Below, one piece after another: positions 1 through 7,583 of a DNA stretch of 30,846 bases. The stretch comes from a virus. The notes beneath the pieces were generated by a model. That model searched no databases. It was not told the origin of the DNA and was given only the letters and a program-made list of their open reading frames with translations. A program made the position numbers and the translations under genes. How positions within the stretch are numbered: the stretch's first letter is position 1; each line of letters starts with the position of its first letter. Where the stretch lies: IMG/VR virus record IMGVR_UViG_3300030329_002768, positions 1 through 30,846 of that record. The stretch is one strand, 5' to 3'.

Positions 1-284
1 CCCTTAGCACCACGCATTAGAAGGTGCAGTCGAGTGTCAGCAACGTGACTCATGGGTGTGTAGATAGGGTGGTTGTCGTGGCGCATAGGACAATCGAAGA
101 TTGCGTATGCACCCTCATTCTCCTCGTCAGGGCGGTAGGGACAGGTGGCACATCTGTTCACTGTATTGAACAAGTGCGCACCTATCGAGCAGATGAACAC
201 AGGTAGTTTGTCTGCAACATCAATATAGTTGTTACCGTCTGCATAACTCTGCACCGCATCGAAAATATCTTCTACATCCTTCAT
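1..284 (-). CDS. Partial unknown protein with cysteine pairs (runs off left edge)
   Basis: The frame opens at ATG 284 on the minus strand and stays open to the window edge (94 codons seen). Its ATGA start overlaps the TGA of the gene before it, as expected for translational coupling. The visible N-terminus begins MKDVEDIFDAVQSYADG and later holds a CATCPYRP segment followed by FDCPM, so a small metal site (CxxC plus a further Cys) is possible. I do not recognise a family. The C-terminal part lies outside the window. Confidence 0.6.
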   Translation of the reverse strand, partial: MKDVEDIFDAVQSYADGNNYIDVADKLPVFICSIGAHLFNTVNRCATCPYRPDEENEGAYAIFDCPMRHDNHPIYTPMSHVADTRLHLLMRGAK

Positions 285-1072
285 CCAAACATCACCCCGT
301 CGGGATTTTTCTTGGTAGTATTTACGTTAAAAGCATTGCGCAACAATTCCTGTTCATACTCTTCGGCTTCAACAATCCCTTCTCTTACCTTGTCGGCAGA
401 TTTAGAATCAAAGTCCCAATCATATTTCTCACCCAAATAATCAATGAGAGTTTGAGTTGCCACTTCATCAATGAAACCATCAGCATCCCAACCGATCGAA
501 GTTATCCATGCCTTGTTACTCTTCTTGAGTTTAGTAAAAATGGAAGTCAGCATCCATGCGGGCGCGTGTAGGAATACACTTTGTCCTTCTTCGGGTCGCT
601 CGTTCATATCGTATGTATTGACAGAATCGTTTGGTAGTTGTTGGAACATATCATCAGGAATTACTTCGTGCGTGTATGTTACATTCAACATTTCCAATTC
701 TGTTGAACCCATGTGACGGATTGCTTCTGCAAGATCTCTGAACACAGGGTAGTAGTATGTCCACATGGTTTGACTGTGCATACCCAAACTTTCGGGTGTG
801 TGGATTTGACGCATCAAAACAACGTAAGTGTTGTTGACTGAATAAATCGGCCAACCCATAGGTTCGGGTTCGGGCAATGTGTTGATACTATCATGCCGCA
901 TGAAACGCGACACGAAGTATGCAACAGGCTTTCTCTCGCCTACAAAGCCGGATAAAGCCACAAGGGGCGCACATCCATGTTCGCCCTCAATTGCCACGAC
1001 CACTCGCTTGTGCGTAATGTTATCGTGCGTTTCGACAAACAGGTCAGAATCACGTAATTGTAGGTTCTTCAA
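281..1072 (-). CDS. PAC2-family-like protein (putative proteasome assembly chaperone homologue)
   Basis: 263 residues. The N-terminal part (about 22-50) reads as a beta-strand, glycine-rich segment (VVVAIEGEHGCAPLVALSGF), followed by a mid-region resembling the PAC2 core. The C-terminal part (about 197-245) has the family's usual layout: a DEVATQTLIDYLGEKYDWDFD segment, then a helix rich in E/K (REGIVEAEEYEQELL), matching the PAC2 pattern of a second ligand-free strand block followed by a charged helix. PAC2 proteins in archaea and eukaryotes bind 20S proteasome alpha subunits. The C-terminus (DGVMFG) lacks a HbYX motif, so it need not dock like a proteasome activator. It overlaps both neighbours by 4 nt. 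The family call is by pattern only; the gene itself is secure. Confidence 0.5.
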   Translation of the reverse strand: MKNLQLRDSDLFVETHDNITHKRVVVAIEGEHGCAPLVALSGFVGERKPVAYFVSRFMRHDSINTLPEPEPMGWPIYSVNNTYVVLMRQIHTPESLGMHSQTMWTYYYPVFRDLAEAIRHMGSTELEMLNVTYTHEVIPDDMFQQLPNDSVNTYDMNERPEEGQSVFLHAPAWMLTSIFTKLKKSNKAWITSIGWDADGFIDEVATQTLIDYLGEKYDWDFDSKSADKVREGIVEAEEYEQELLRNAFNVNTTKKNPDGVMFG

Positions 1073-1572
1073 GCCGTCCCCTCCAATTCTTTGATAGCCT
1101 TCTGTAAGATAGCGGCGTATCGCTTGCTTGATATTCTGTGAGTCTTGCTAACGATTCTTTGTGCCACCTCATTTACATCATGTATATCCCATAGGGGATA
1201 TTCGTATGTGTAATTTTGAACGCTTTCAGCCCATTGTGATTCCTTGCCAATCTTATTGAACAGGGGAGAGCGGGTTAAGATTTGTGATAACTGTTGGATC
1301 GACTTAGGTTCAAATCCCTTTCTGTTATACTCTTCCGCCACACTCTTCAACCACGAATACAAGACCGCAGAGTTTGTAGGCCCACGAACCTGTATGTAGT
1401 AGTAGGAAAGATCTTGCATACCTGTCTTACGTGTCAAGTTAGGTAGTAGTCCCGCGTAGGGCTTGTCTGTCGCATCACCCAAAAAGATTCTTTCAGACTT
1501 ATGTGTGCGCGAAGAGTAGCGACCATTAGGGCAACAACCGAGAGTGCATATACCACCTCGTCTTTTACTCAT
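1069..1572 (-). CDS. Hypothetical protein with basic Cys-containing N-terminus
   Basis: 167 residues, not recognised. The N-terminus is basic and contains CTLGCC (residues 9-14). The C-terminal half is helical and charged (SKRYAAILQKAIKELEG), which would suit nucleic-acid or protein binding. It sits in an ATGA-overlap chain with the PAC2-like gene downstream and a 48-residue gene upstream, so it belongs to one short operon started by the TATA-like box near 1740. Confidence 0.6.
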   Translation of the reverse strand: MSKRRGGICTLGCCPNGRYSSRTHKSERIFLGDATDKPYAGLLPNLTRKTGMQDLSYYYIQVRGPTNSAVLYSWLKSVAEEYNRKGFEPKSIQQLSQILTRSPLFNKIGKESQWAESVQNYTYEYPLWDIHDVNEVAQRIVSKTHRISSKRYAAILQKAIKELEGTA

Positions 1573-1715
1573 GCGACCACCCCAAAACTATTCTTTCTAT
1601 TCTTTCTGTCGGACTCCAAAACAAATAATCGAGTGACTGTGCCATCGTTCTCACTATTCTTTCTTTTCGTTATTAGGGTATTAACTTTACTATTACCGGA
1701 AATATATTCCGCCAT
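1569..1715 (-). CDS. Small hypothetical basic protein, operon head
   Basis: 48 residues from ATG 1715 (MAEYISGNSKVNTLITKRK...). A longer reading from 1763 is possible, but 1715 is favoured because a TTTATT box lies 22 nt upstream, the leaderless spacing seen at other operon heads here, and because a GGGGGA stretch precedes it. The protein is basic (many K/R) and unrecognised. Its stop overlaps the next gene's ATG. Confidence 0.45.
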   Translation of the reverse strand: MAEYISGNSKVNTLITKRKNSENDGTVTRLFVLESDRKNRKNSFGVVA

Positions 1716-1737
1716 TCTGTTAAATCCCCCATAGAGC

Positions 1738-1743
1738 AATAAA
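1738..1743 (-). promoter_or_regulatory. TATA-like promoter, leaderless spacing
   Basis: On the minus strand TTTATT lies 22 nt before ATG 1715, close to the 23-24 nt spacing of the other boxes in this window. It would start a transcript at or next to the ATG. Confidence 0.4.
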
Positions 1744-1795
1744 AGATTACATGAAAACCGCATTACTGCGCCCCCTTTATTCTTTCAGGAGAATT

Positions 1796-1813
1796 GCGAA
1801 ACAATAAAAACAA
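1796..1813 (-). terminator. T-rich terminator after the 293-residue gene
   Basis: Directly after the TAA at 1814-1816 the minus strand reads TTGTTTTTATTGTTTCGC. Short T-runs after a stop codon are the usual archaeal intrinsic terminator. Confidence 0.35.
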
Positions 1814-2695
1814 TTAGACCGCCTCTGACTCGCGGGCCACTTGTAGTCGATAGAACATCAGTGCATTCTTCTCTATCTTGTCACCATACTTTTCCTTCAC
1901 TTTCATTTTCTCTTCTTGTCGTAACCATGACGCTTGTAGAACCTTTATGCTCTTACAACACATAGCACTTAGGTCACTTAGTGAAACGTAATAGCGTTTG
2001 AGCGCAGGGCCGAGGAATCGAGGGTCAAACTCCATGAGTCTACCGACCGAATCGAAAGGCGAAGCCTCCCAACCATCACCTTCAGTCCACGCTTCGATAG
2101 TAGCGGTTCCTTTCTCGTTGATTACAATTCTCATACGCATCAACACACCTTCATGCTTCTTTTCACTAAACTCGTGAACAGTAGCCGTGATCCGTTGACT
2201 ATGGTTTACCTTACCTGATACCCCATCGTAATTCATGGGGACATCGTAGTCCTTCATAGTATTCAGAACGTGAAGCAGTAACTCCTCTTCGGAAGGGACT
2301 GATACAGATTTCACAATGCCTTCGTTTACAGTATGTGAAGCATCAGACATAGGGTTGATTCCGTATTCATTTTGAAACTCTTCCCTGTTACAGAAGTGAA
2401 ACACAATGTCCTCGTCTTTCATTTTCTGAATCTCACTCTGCAACCCTTCCTTGAAATCCTCAAGGGGGCCACAGTAGAGGGCATCGAGTATGTCTTTGCG
2501 TGAGTAGTCGGGGCCAATCACCCTGTCATAGAATGACCATAGCAATCGCTTCCCTGTCATGTAGTAAGTATCTGAACCATGCTTGAACACGATTGAGGGT
2601 TGCTTCAGAACGGCGCGAACCCCTTTGATACTACTGCGCGTGTAGGGGTAGATCTCCACCACCTTGAGTTTATTCTTTGATATTTGCACAGTCAA
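1814..2695 (-). CDS. Hypothetical 293-residue protein
   Basis: Starts at TTG 2695, which overlaps the TGA of the upstream 38-residue gene (TTGA) and follows a GGTGG ribosome site. It is a soluble mixed alpha/beta protein with a CC pair near residue 247 and a basic, helical C-terminus (RQEEKMKVKEKYGDKIEKNA). No family recognised. It is the longest gene of the first 4 kb and ends the block that includes the winged-helix and DUF1599-like genes. Confidence 0.6.
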   Translation of the reverse strand: MTVQISKNKLKVVEIYPYTRSSIKGVRAVLKQPSIVFKHGSDTYYMTGKRLLWSFYDRVIGPDYSRKDILDALYCGPLEDFKEGLQSEIQKMKDEDIVFHFCNREEFQNEYGINPMSDASHTVNEGIVKSVSVPSEEELLLHVLNTMKDYDVPMNYDGVSGKVNHSQRITATVHEFSEKKHEGVLMRMRIVINEKGTATIEAWTEGDGWEASPFDSVGRLMEFDPRFLGPALKRYYVSLSDLSAMCCKSIKVLQASWLRQEEKMKVKEKYGDKIEKNALMFYRLQVARESEAV

Positions 2696-2808
2696 GGGAC
2701 CACCTTCTTTCCGTTCTCGTCATACATGTGTTCTTGACCCACCAAAGGCCCAAAGCAAGGCACACACCTAACTCTATCGGGAATGTTTTCGCCACAAACA
2801 TGGCACAT
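2692..2808 (-). CDS. Tiny zinc-finger protein (two CxxC)
   Basis: 38 residues: MCHVCGENIPDRVRCVPCFG followed by a polar tail. CxxC at 2-5 and CxxC at 15-18 make a likely four-Cys zinc site. It is coupled by overlap to the following TTG start. Such mini zinc ribbons recur throughout this virus. Function unknown; nucleic-acid or protein binding is the usual role. Confidence 0.6.
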   Translation of the reverse strand: MCHVCGENIPDRVRCVPCFGPLVGQEHMYDENGKKVVP

Positions 2809-2816
2809 TTCTTCGG

Positions 2817-3110
2817 TCACTCTTCCACCTCATCCATACTGATGCGAAGCAGAATCAGATAGCCGATTAAATCTTCCACGATGTCAATGTCACTTTCGAT
2901 CGAGTCGTTACCCCGCGCAAGGCGCGAGAGTTTGTCATCAATACGAACGCGTAGTCCCTGTTGCGAGTCTGCTTTACTGAAGATACGCACAGGTTGAAAC
3001 ACACTGTCTCCATACTGCGCGTTCTTCAGATTCAACAGGTTCACAACTCGTGCGGCAACATTGGCTACCTTCTTCCTGAACCCTTCATGGTTTGACACTT
3101 TCACATCCAT
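2817..3110 (-). CDS. DUF1599 / MazG-like nucleotide-modification-associated protein
   Basis: 97 residues from ATG 3110, preceded by GGAGG with 8 nt spacing (an ATG at 3128 is less well placed). Motifs fit the small helical DUF1599-type family found in phages: NAQYGDSVF (about 30-38), then RIDDKLSRLARG (about 56-67), then an acidic helix EDLIGYLILL near the end. These match the K..YG, RI..K..RL and DLiGYLiL blocks of that family, which is related to nucleotide pyrophosphohydrolase-like folds. A role in the nucleotide pool or base modification is inferred from the family only. Confidence 0.6.
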   Translation of the reverse strand: MDVKVSNHEGFRKKVANVAARVVNLLNLKNAQYGDSVFQPVRIFSKADSQQGLRVRIDDKLSRLARGNDSIESDIDIVEDLIGYLILLRISMDEVEE

Positions 3111-3376
3111 GTTTGAGCCTCCATCCAATCAATAGTCCATAGATTCAAGGTGACTGAACCGTTCAAGTCCTTGTCGTAGAAGCAGATCTTATCGCTTGCG
3201 TAAAATCCATCAGTCCCTTTGAGGATGCCACCCAATTGCCTACCCGAAGGTAGGTGTTTGAATCCACCGTTCATTAGGCGGTCACGGATTTGACCCACTG
3301 TAAGCCCTAATTCTCCTTGCTCTTTACTGTCTTTCAATATGTGAGCAACTGCTCGCTTCAACTTTTTCTGTCTCAT
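3101..3376 (-). CDS. Putative winged-helix DNA-binding protein
   Basis: 91 residues with a good GGAGG site upstream. Residues 1-50 show a basic helix, then LTVGQIRDRLMNGGFKHLPS and GRQLGGILKG, the spacing of a helix-turn-helix with a recognition helix, then a short hairpin (FYASDKICFY). This fits a small winged-helix regulator. It overlaps the DUF1599-like gene by 10 nt and the next winged-helix gene by 4 nt, so the three are probably one transcript. Confidence 0.5.
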   Translation of the reverse strand: MRQKKLKRAVAHILKDSKEQGELGLTVGQIRDRLMNGGFKHLPSGRQLGGILKGTDGFYASDKICFYDKDLNGSVTLNLWTIDWMEAQTWM

Positions 3377-3711
3377 ACTTTTTCCTCCATATTTACGTGT
3401 TCTGCTGACTTATCAACCTTACGATAAAGGCTCACAGAACCAGCATATTGGCGTTTGCATTCTAACAAACCGCTATTCACAAACTCGGTCAAAATACGTG
3501 CGGCCATCATAGTGGTCATCCATACATTTTTGCGACCTCGCTTTCGGTAGTGTGTCTTACCTGTCCTCTTGTCAAAGTGTTTGTCGTCAGCAACCGTGTA
3601 TTCATTGTTGATTGCCCACGCCACATCCTTTGCTGAAATCCAATAGTCGAGAATACCAAACTCAATGGCCTTCTCGATACGGGGCCGGTTCATTTTACCG
3701 TGAGTCCCCAT
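3373..3711 (-). CDS. Putative winged-helix DNA-binding protein
   Basis: 112 residues. ISAKDVAWAINNEY (about 26-39) and MTTMMAARILTEFVNSGLLE (about 65-84), followed by YAGSVSLYRKV, read as a helix-turn-helix plus wing. The segment between them is highly basic (KRTGKTHYRKRGRKN). An early regulator role is inferred. The start abuts the stop of the gene upstream and has a GAAGGTG ribosome site. Confidence 0.5.
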   Translation of the reverse strand: MGTHGKMNRPRIEKAIEFGILDYWISAKDVAWAINNEYTVADDKHFDKRTGKTHYRKRGRKNVWMTTMMAARILTEFVNSGLLECKRQYAGSVSLYRKVDKSAEHVNMEEKV

Positions 3712-3915
3712 TCAGAACACCTTCTCTTCGTAGTAAATCCAATCGGGGTTCTCCCAACGCTCATCTTCATCCACTGACATATACTCATCCATGAATTGTT
3801 GCATTCGATCCACCAATATGTTACACTCGTCAAGATTTGCGGGCTTTATCCACCCCTTGACAAACGCATACAACACGTCGTTGATGATACCTGCGGCACT
3901 ACTATCTTCACTCAA
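3712..3915 (-). CDS. Small acidic hypothetical protein
   Basis: 67 residues from TTG 3915, chosen because AGGAGGTG lies 6 nt upstream and the start overlaps the stop of the preceding gene (TTGAGTGA). A longer reading from 3969 would bury that ribosome site. The protein is acidic at its C-terminus (DEYMSVDEDERWENPDW). No family recognised. Confidence 0.5.
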   Translation of the reverse strand: MSEDSSAAGIINDVLYAFVKGWIKPANLDECNILVDRMQQFMDEYMSVDEDERWENPDWIYYEEKVF

Positions 3916-4171
3916 GCATAGCACCTCCTGATAGAATGTAATACATGAACCTGTCCCATTGACTGACACTCATACCCAATCGCATCCGAACAGATTTGTT
4001 GGTCAATTCATAGGTAATACCGTGGTCTTCGTAAGGGTCATACCACCATCTAATTGCATCCTTTACCTCATCCCATTCAGGCACAACTTGTTCTTTCCAT
4101 AACATCTCAAGCATTCGCTCAAAATCTGACTCGTTGAGAGATCTCTTAGACCACTTTCGCTTCTTAATCAT
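3908..4171 (-). CDS. Small hypothetical protein, operon head
   Basis: 87 residues from ATG 4171 (MIKKRKWSKRSLNES...), which has a GGCAGGTGGTAGC ribosome site directly upstream; the longer reading from 4201 lacks one. Basic N-terminus, then a helical tryptophan-rich middle (WKEQVVPEWDEVKDAIRWWYD) and a segment LTNKSVRMRLGMSVSQWDRF that could be a helix-turn-helix. Family not known. Confidence 0.5.
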   Translation of the reverse strand: MIKKRKWSKRSLNESDFERMLEMLWKEQVVPEWDEVKDAIRWWYDPYEDHGITYELTNKSVRMRLGMSVSQWDRFMYYILSGGAMLE

Positions 4172-4213
4172 GCTACCACCTGCCCGATTTTTTTTCGGCA
4201 ATTTTCATGTGTA

Positions 4214-4224
4214 GGGTTTATATT
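4214..4224 (-). promoter_or_regulatory. TATA box for the 4171 to 2.7 kb operon
   Basis: The minus strand reads GAATATAAACC at this place. Transcription would start near 4193, leaving a leader of about 22 nt that carries the ribosome site of the 87-residue gene. Confidence 0.45.
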
Positions 4225-4652
4225 CATTGAATAGCCCCCATATCAAGCATAGCAATATCTAATCCTGAACGACCTGTCAATAAATCACCAACTGCGTGTT
4301 TTATCACCTTGTAGGCTTGTTCTTCGACAATAGCCCGCTCTACGTTGTTAATCAACATGACTGCGCCACAAGGGATGGGAGGAGGGGCTTGCGCGTTAGT
4401 GGCGTGAGCCTGTTCTATCATCACTCGGTAAGCATTTTCATTGGCGGGGTAAGCCATACTACCTGTCATCGACCAAATTGCTGATACTGATTTGTTAATT
4501 CTCCAAACAACCAACTTACGTGCGTGACACGTAGGGTAAAGTCGCCTCAAAAACTTACTGACACCCATTTCGATCAACGTTTCATTTTCTTTGAAGTCCA
4601 GCAAAACCGTTGAACCGATTTCGACTGAACCATCTTCTCCATACATTTCCAT
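4224..4652 (-). CDS. Hypothetical 142-residue protein
   Basis: Start ATG 4652 (MEMYGEDGSVEIGSTVLLDF...) follows AATAGGAGAAATAA, a clear ribosome site, so the longer 173-residue reading is not used. The protein looks globular with a C-terminal hydrophobic alpha/beta part (CGAVMLINNVERAIVEEQAYKVI is split over about 95-115). Unrecognised. It is 11 nt downstream of a 48-residue membrane protein and shares its promoter. Confidence 0.5.
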   Translation of the reverse strand: MEMYGEDGSVEIGSTVLLDFKENETLIEMGVSKFLRRLYPTCHARKLVVWRINKSVSAIWSMTGSMAYPANENAYRVMIEQAHATNAQAPPPIPCGAVMLINNVERAIVEEQAYKVIKHAVGDLLTGRSGLDIAMLDMGAIQ

Positions 4653-4663
4653 ATTTATTTCTC

Positions 4664-4810
4664 CTATTCTATACTCAAGAGTATGAACACTACCCCCATG
4701 AGAATTGAGACACCTGCAAACACATAACCTGTGATTGCTTCCCAATTCTCATCGAAGTAGGTTCGCCACTCGTCTATTTTCCATACCATTTCTGTCACCA
4801 TTCGTCCCAT
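4664..4810 (-). CDS. Single-span small membrane protein
   Basis: 48 residues, MGRMVTEMVWKIDEWRTYFD then a polar linker and one strongly hydrophobic helix (about 26-46, GYVFAGVSILMGVVFILLS). The short basic and aromatic N-terminus should be cytoplasmic. A TATA-like TTTATG box sits 24 nt before the ATG, and an AGAAGGAT ribosome-like site also precedes it. It could be a membrane-acting early protein; no family recognised. Confidence 0.55.
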   Translation of the reverse strand: MGRMVTEMVWKIDEWRTYFDENWEAITGYVFAGVSILMGVVFILLSIE

Positions 4811-4834
4811 ATCTATCCTTCTGTTTTTGATTCA

Positions 4835-4840
4835 CATAAA
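4835..4840 (-). promoter_or_regulatory. TATA-like box, leaderless spacing
   Basis: Minus strand TTTATG, 24 nt upstream of ATG 4810, matches the spacing of the better boxes at 7975 and 9112. Confidence 0.4.
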
Positions 4841-4863
4841 GGTTATTGAGACACATTTATTGG

Positions 4864-5550
4864 TCAGAATAATACCTCCTCGACACTTTGGTTAATGAAC
4901 CACTTTGTCTGTTTTCCTTTGGCCCTAGCCTTCTTTCCGATTTGGGGCCAATTCTTGTTTGTTCGCACTTTCTCACCGTGAATTATCCTCGCCCCATTCA
5001 AGAATCCAAGATCTTCCTGTCGGTCCTTCTTCTTCATCAATCGGGTTACTTCGGCCACAGTGAGTCGCTTTTTTGCGCTTCCATGTTTTGCTTCGGCATA
5101 TTTCAACATCAAATCACTGTCGCTCGTGACAACATAGATGTCATCCATAGTCGTGCGTAGCCACTTGTTTTTGATAGCCAACCATGCGGGAGGCACAATC
5201 TGAACAAAGTCGATCCACTGTGATTGACAAATGTCTTGCGCCCACGCATTTGCGAAGTAGTATGCGGCCTTCCACGATTTGACACCTGCGACGTGCCTTC
5301 CGGTGTGAATACCATCCCACACTTCCGACACATCCCACTGTCCCTTCTTCTTACGTTGAAGGTAGATGTGAACGTCGCATTCTGAATCCTTCTTGCGGGC
5401 TGATTGGTGAAGATCTTCAACGAAGTCGTCATACTGATTGTAGGTGATTACATCAGTCTCCACTCCATCAATCACCTCCACAGTCTTTTTCCTCTTAGCC
5501 TTCTTGAAATTATCAGTGCGCTTCTGCACCTTACGTTTCTTCTTACTCAT
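4864..5550 (-). CDS. Basic hypothetical protein (228 residues)
   Basis: Very lysine-rich N-terminus (KKKRKVQKRTDNFKKAKRKK, residues 3-22) and basic C-terminus (KKARAKGKQTKW), with a mixed alpha/beta core between. The charge suggests nucleic-acid binding. The segment DDIYVVTSDSDLMLKYAEAK (about 136-155), with its SDSDL run, could be part of a nucleotide-binding or nuclease fold (PIN-like), but I cannot show a full active site. GGATGAG lies upstream of the start, 12 nt after the preceding gene. Confidence 0.55.
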   Translation of the reverse strand: MSKKKRKVQKRTDNFKKAKRKKTVEVIDGVETDVITYNQYDDFVEDLHQSARKKDSECDVHIYLQRKKKGQWDVSEVWDGIHTGRHVAGVKSWKAAYYFANAWAQDICQSQWIDFVQIVPPAWLAIKNKWLRTTMDDIYVVTSDSDLMLKYAEAKHGSAKKRLTVAEVTRLMKKKDRQEDLGFLNGARIIHGEKVRTNKNWPQIGKKARAKGKQTKWFINQSVEEVLF

Positions 5551-5562
5551 ATCTCATCCTCC

Positions 5563-6504
5563 TCAAGCGACAATCTCCTCTTCAGGTTTAGGGTTGATTA
5601 GGGGGCGCAATTCTACAAGGCCACCCATGATACCAATGATGACATCATTTTCTTCGACCAAACCATTTTCCAAAATCTGTTCGATATTTGCATTATTGGC
5701 CTCGATCCGTTGTGCATAGTCATCGCGTGATGAAATGTCGTAACTTATTCGGTTTTTCTTCTCTTTGGCGATAAACTCGGCAAGCCACTTTTCGTCGTTG
5801 AAATTGGCCTCAACCTTGGCAATCTTCTCCTCATAACGATTCAATTGCTCTGTTTGTTTCTTCACTCTCTCCTGTAATACATCGAGATTTGTCGAATCTG
5901 CGGCCCCTTGAAGCAAAGCCCAATGCTCATCGTTGAGCCATGAATCATACACCTTACTGTTTAGGCCACCAACCGCAATCTGTTGTGTGCGCTTGTAGTA
6001 TGCGACACCTGACCACTGTTGATTGTCCCACTTCTCCTTAGCGGCGGCATATCTGCGCTGACCGCGTGTGTGGGGCTTTGACGAAAGTGTTAGCCAATTC
6101 ACGAAGGGGTATGCCTCACGGCAAGCAACAACAATCGCAATAGATTGGCGAAGGCTTAGAACATGAGTCAATGCTTTAGACCATCCATTGTGCTTATCCC
6201 AATACGTGTATTTACCTGTTTCTCGGTCATAGTGTGACGACCACTGAACAGTCCTCTCGGCCTGTGCATTCAGGTATTCCTGAAGTGTCATCTCAAACTC
6301 ACCTGTTTTGGGGTTAACAACCGAGAATGTGTTCTGTGTCCTATCGTAACCTTCAGGTTGTAGTCGTTCGTTGTTAGGGTAATGTCGCCCTAATTTCTGC
6401 AACTCCTTCTCTGCGTGATACCATTGGCCGATTGAATACTCGACTCTCCCTTCTTCTGCTATTTGGCGCGTGAACGCCCTAATTTCTGTTCCATTTTTGC
6501 TCAT
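5563..6504 (-). CDS. Hypothetical coiled-coil protein (313 residues)
   Basis: First gene after the TATA element at 6539-6557; ribosome site GAGAGGTGA precedes ATG 6504. The middle part is rich in aromatic residues (YDRETGKYTYWDKHNGWSK). Residues about 205-240 form a likely coiled coil (LQERVKKQTEQLNRYEEKIA). A short hydrophobic, glycine-containing stretch follows near the C-terminus (DVIIGIMGGLVEL). Family not recognised. Confidence 0.55.
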   Translation of the reverse strand: MSKNGTEIRAFTRQIAEEGRVEYSIGQWYHAEKELQKLGRHYPNNERLQPEGYDRTQNTFSVVNPKTGEFEMTLQEYLNAQAERTVQWSSHYDRETGKYTYWDKHNGWSKALTHVLSLRQSIAIVVACREAYPFVNWLTLSSKPHTRGQRRYAAAKEKWDNQQWSGVAYYKRTQQIAVGGLNSKVYDSWLNDEHWALLQGAADSTNLDVLQERVKKQTEQLNRYEEKIAKVEANFNDEKWLAEFIAKEKKNRISYDISSRDDYAQRIEANNANIEQILENGLVEENDVIIGIMGGLVELRPLINPKPEEEIVA

Positions 6505-6538
6505 TTTTTCACCTCTCGGTTATTATATCCTAGTTTTT

Positions 6539-6557
6539 CGACCCTATAAACGTGTCG
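6539..6557 (-). promoter_or_regulatory. Promoter of the conserved viral type
   Basis: Minus strand CGACACGTTTATAGGGTCG. The TTTATA core is flanked by CGAC and GTCG, as in the elements at 7968, 9107, 11376 and 11461. Here the ATG is 40 nt downstream of the core, so the transcript should carry a short leader with the GAGAGGTGA site. Confidence 0.65.
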
Positions 6558-6570
6558 GAGGGTGCAGATC

Positions 6571-6774
6571 TCATACATTTTCTACACCCCACCTCAATTC
6601 AACGTCGTGCCATTCGGCCCATCCGTCCTTGAAACTCTTTGCCGCTTCATCGGAAGTATATTTGCCATCTTTCAAGCAAGCATCAATCCACTCGTGCATT
6701 AAGTCCTCTTTCTGACTGAAAAGATACACTTCGGGTATCAATTCGTATGAGTAAATCATGTAGTAAATCTTCAT
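6571..6774 (-). CDS. Small hypothetical protein
   Basis: 67 residues. Begins MKIYYMIYSYELIPEVYLFS, a strand-forming tyrosine-rich stretch, then a helical acidic segment (KEDLMHEWIDACLKDGKYTS) and tryptophan-rich end. GGGAGGTG precedes the start, which overlaps the stop of the next upstream gene. Unknown function. Confidence 0.55.
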   Translation of the reverse strand: MKIYYMIYSYELIPEVYLFSQKEDLMHEWIDACLKDGKYTSDEAAKSFKDGWAEWHDVELRWGVENV

Positions 6775-6998
6775 TCGTCATGCACCTCCCATGTGTGGAT
6801 TCGCGCATACACGATGACCTCTTTCGATCGGCCGCACACATCACACTCTATTCTTTCGTCCATTGTGATTGTGAGGGCATCACCGTCAATCTCGATTGTC
6901 CCATCGGTCAAATCAATATCATAATTTTCAAGTGTCAAAAGATCCCCGCTCTCACAGTAGTAGCACAAATCTTGCCAAGGTTGAAGCCGTTCACTCAT
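6771..6998 (-). CDS. Small protein with two CxxC zinc pairs
   Basis: 75 residues. CYYC (12-15) and CDVC (52-55) would form one four-Cys zinc site bracketing an acidic beta-rich insert. The final segment is charged. Ribosome site GGGGG lies upstream. It resembles zinc-ribbon proteins in outline only. Confidence 0.55.
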   Translation of the reverse strand: MSERLQPWQDLCYYCESGDLLTLENYDIDLTDGTIEIDGDALTITMDERIECDVCGRSKEVIVYARIHTWEVHDE

Positions 6999-7194
6999 TT
7001 CTCAACCCCCATGCGATATACAACGAACGCAGTATGGGTGCGTTGTGGTAGCGGGCGAATCTATACGCTCGCCAAAACGACGCCCGAACATTTCTGATGT
7101 CTCGACCATAGTGATGCACGATTCGGTCAGTAGAAGATACCTTCCACGTTTCTTTACCTTGCCAACGCCATTCACTCTTCTCTTCCTCGCACAT
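6991..7194 (-). CDS. Small basic hypothetical protein
   Basis: 67 residues from ATG 7194, 6 nt after GGAGGG; the longer 79-residue reading would start before this site. Tryptophan- and arginine-rich (RASFWRAYRFARYHN), probably helical. Not recognised. Confidence 0.45.
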   Translation of the reverse strand: MCEEEKSEWRWQGKETWKVSSTDRIVHHYGRDIRNVRASFWRAYRFARYHNAPILRSLYIAWGLRNE

Positions 7195-7196
7195 TT

Positions 7197-7421
7197 TCAT
7201 CCCTCCATAATGAATCCATCCCAGACCCATGTACTATCATCCTCAAGCATCAAATACGCTTTACCATCTTTGAGCAACTCAAGATATTGCAGATTTTCGA
7301 TTGTGATTCTCACGGCAGGTCTGCCGCATACTTCTTCAAACTCAATCAATCCTTTCTCTACCAAACTCTCAATAGTTGAGTAAATCCTGCTCATCTGCCA
7401 AATCAATTCTTCTTCTTCCAT
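7197..7421 (-). CDS. Small winged-helix-like protein
   Basis: 74 residues from ATG 7421, 7 nt after GGAGGT. Residues about 5-50 (IWQMSRIYSTIESLVEKGLI, then EFEEVCGRPAVRITIENL) have the pattern of a helix-turn-helix followed by a two-strand wing: a repeated 'liekGLIefee..gr.avriT' layout as in small transcription regulators. Call is by pattern. Confidence 0.4.
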   Translation of the reverse strand: MEEEELIWQMSRIYSTIESLVEKGLIEFEEVCGRPAVRITIENLQYLELLKDGKAYLMLEDDSTWVWDGFIMEG

Positions 7422-7439
7422 CTCAATTACCTCCAATTT

Positions 7440-7583
7440 CTAACATTCCAATTCACCTTCCAAATATGCTACGAGATCTTTGACCCCGAAATACAGGTGG
7501 TCGTAATCACCAAATGTTCTGCGCTCATGCTCGATGAGTTCGCGCAAAAATGTCAACGAGTGTTTCGCAAGCCTCTTACTCAT
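7440..7583 (-). CDS. Small hypothetical protein (47 residues)
   Basis: ATG 7583 overlaps the TGA of the upstream zinc protein (ATGA), and the TAG ends at 7440. The peptide MSKRLAKHSLTFLRELIEHE continues with a polar tail ending EGELEC. Likely a single helical hairpin. Kept because it fills an otherwise empty slot in a fully overlapping gene chain. Confidence 0.5.
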   Translation of the reverse strand: MSKRLAKHSLTFLRELIEHERRTFGDYDHLYFGVKDLVAYLEGELEC

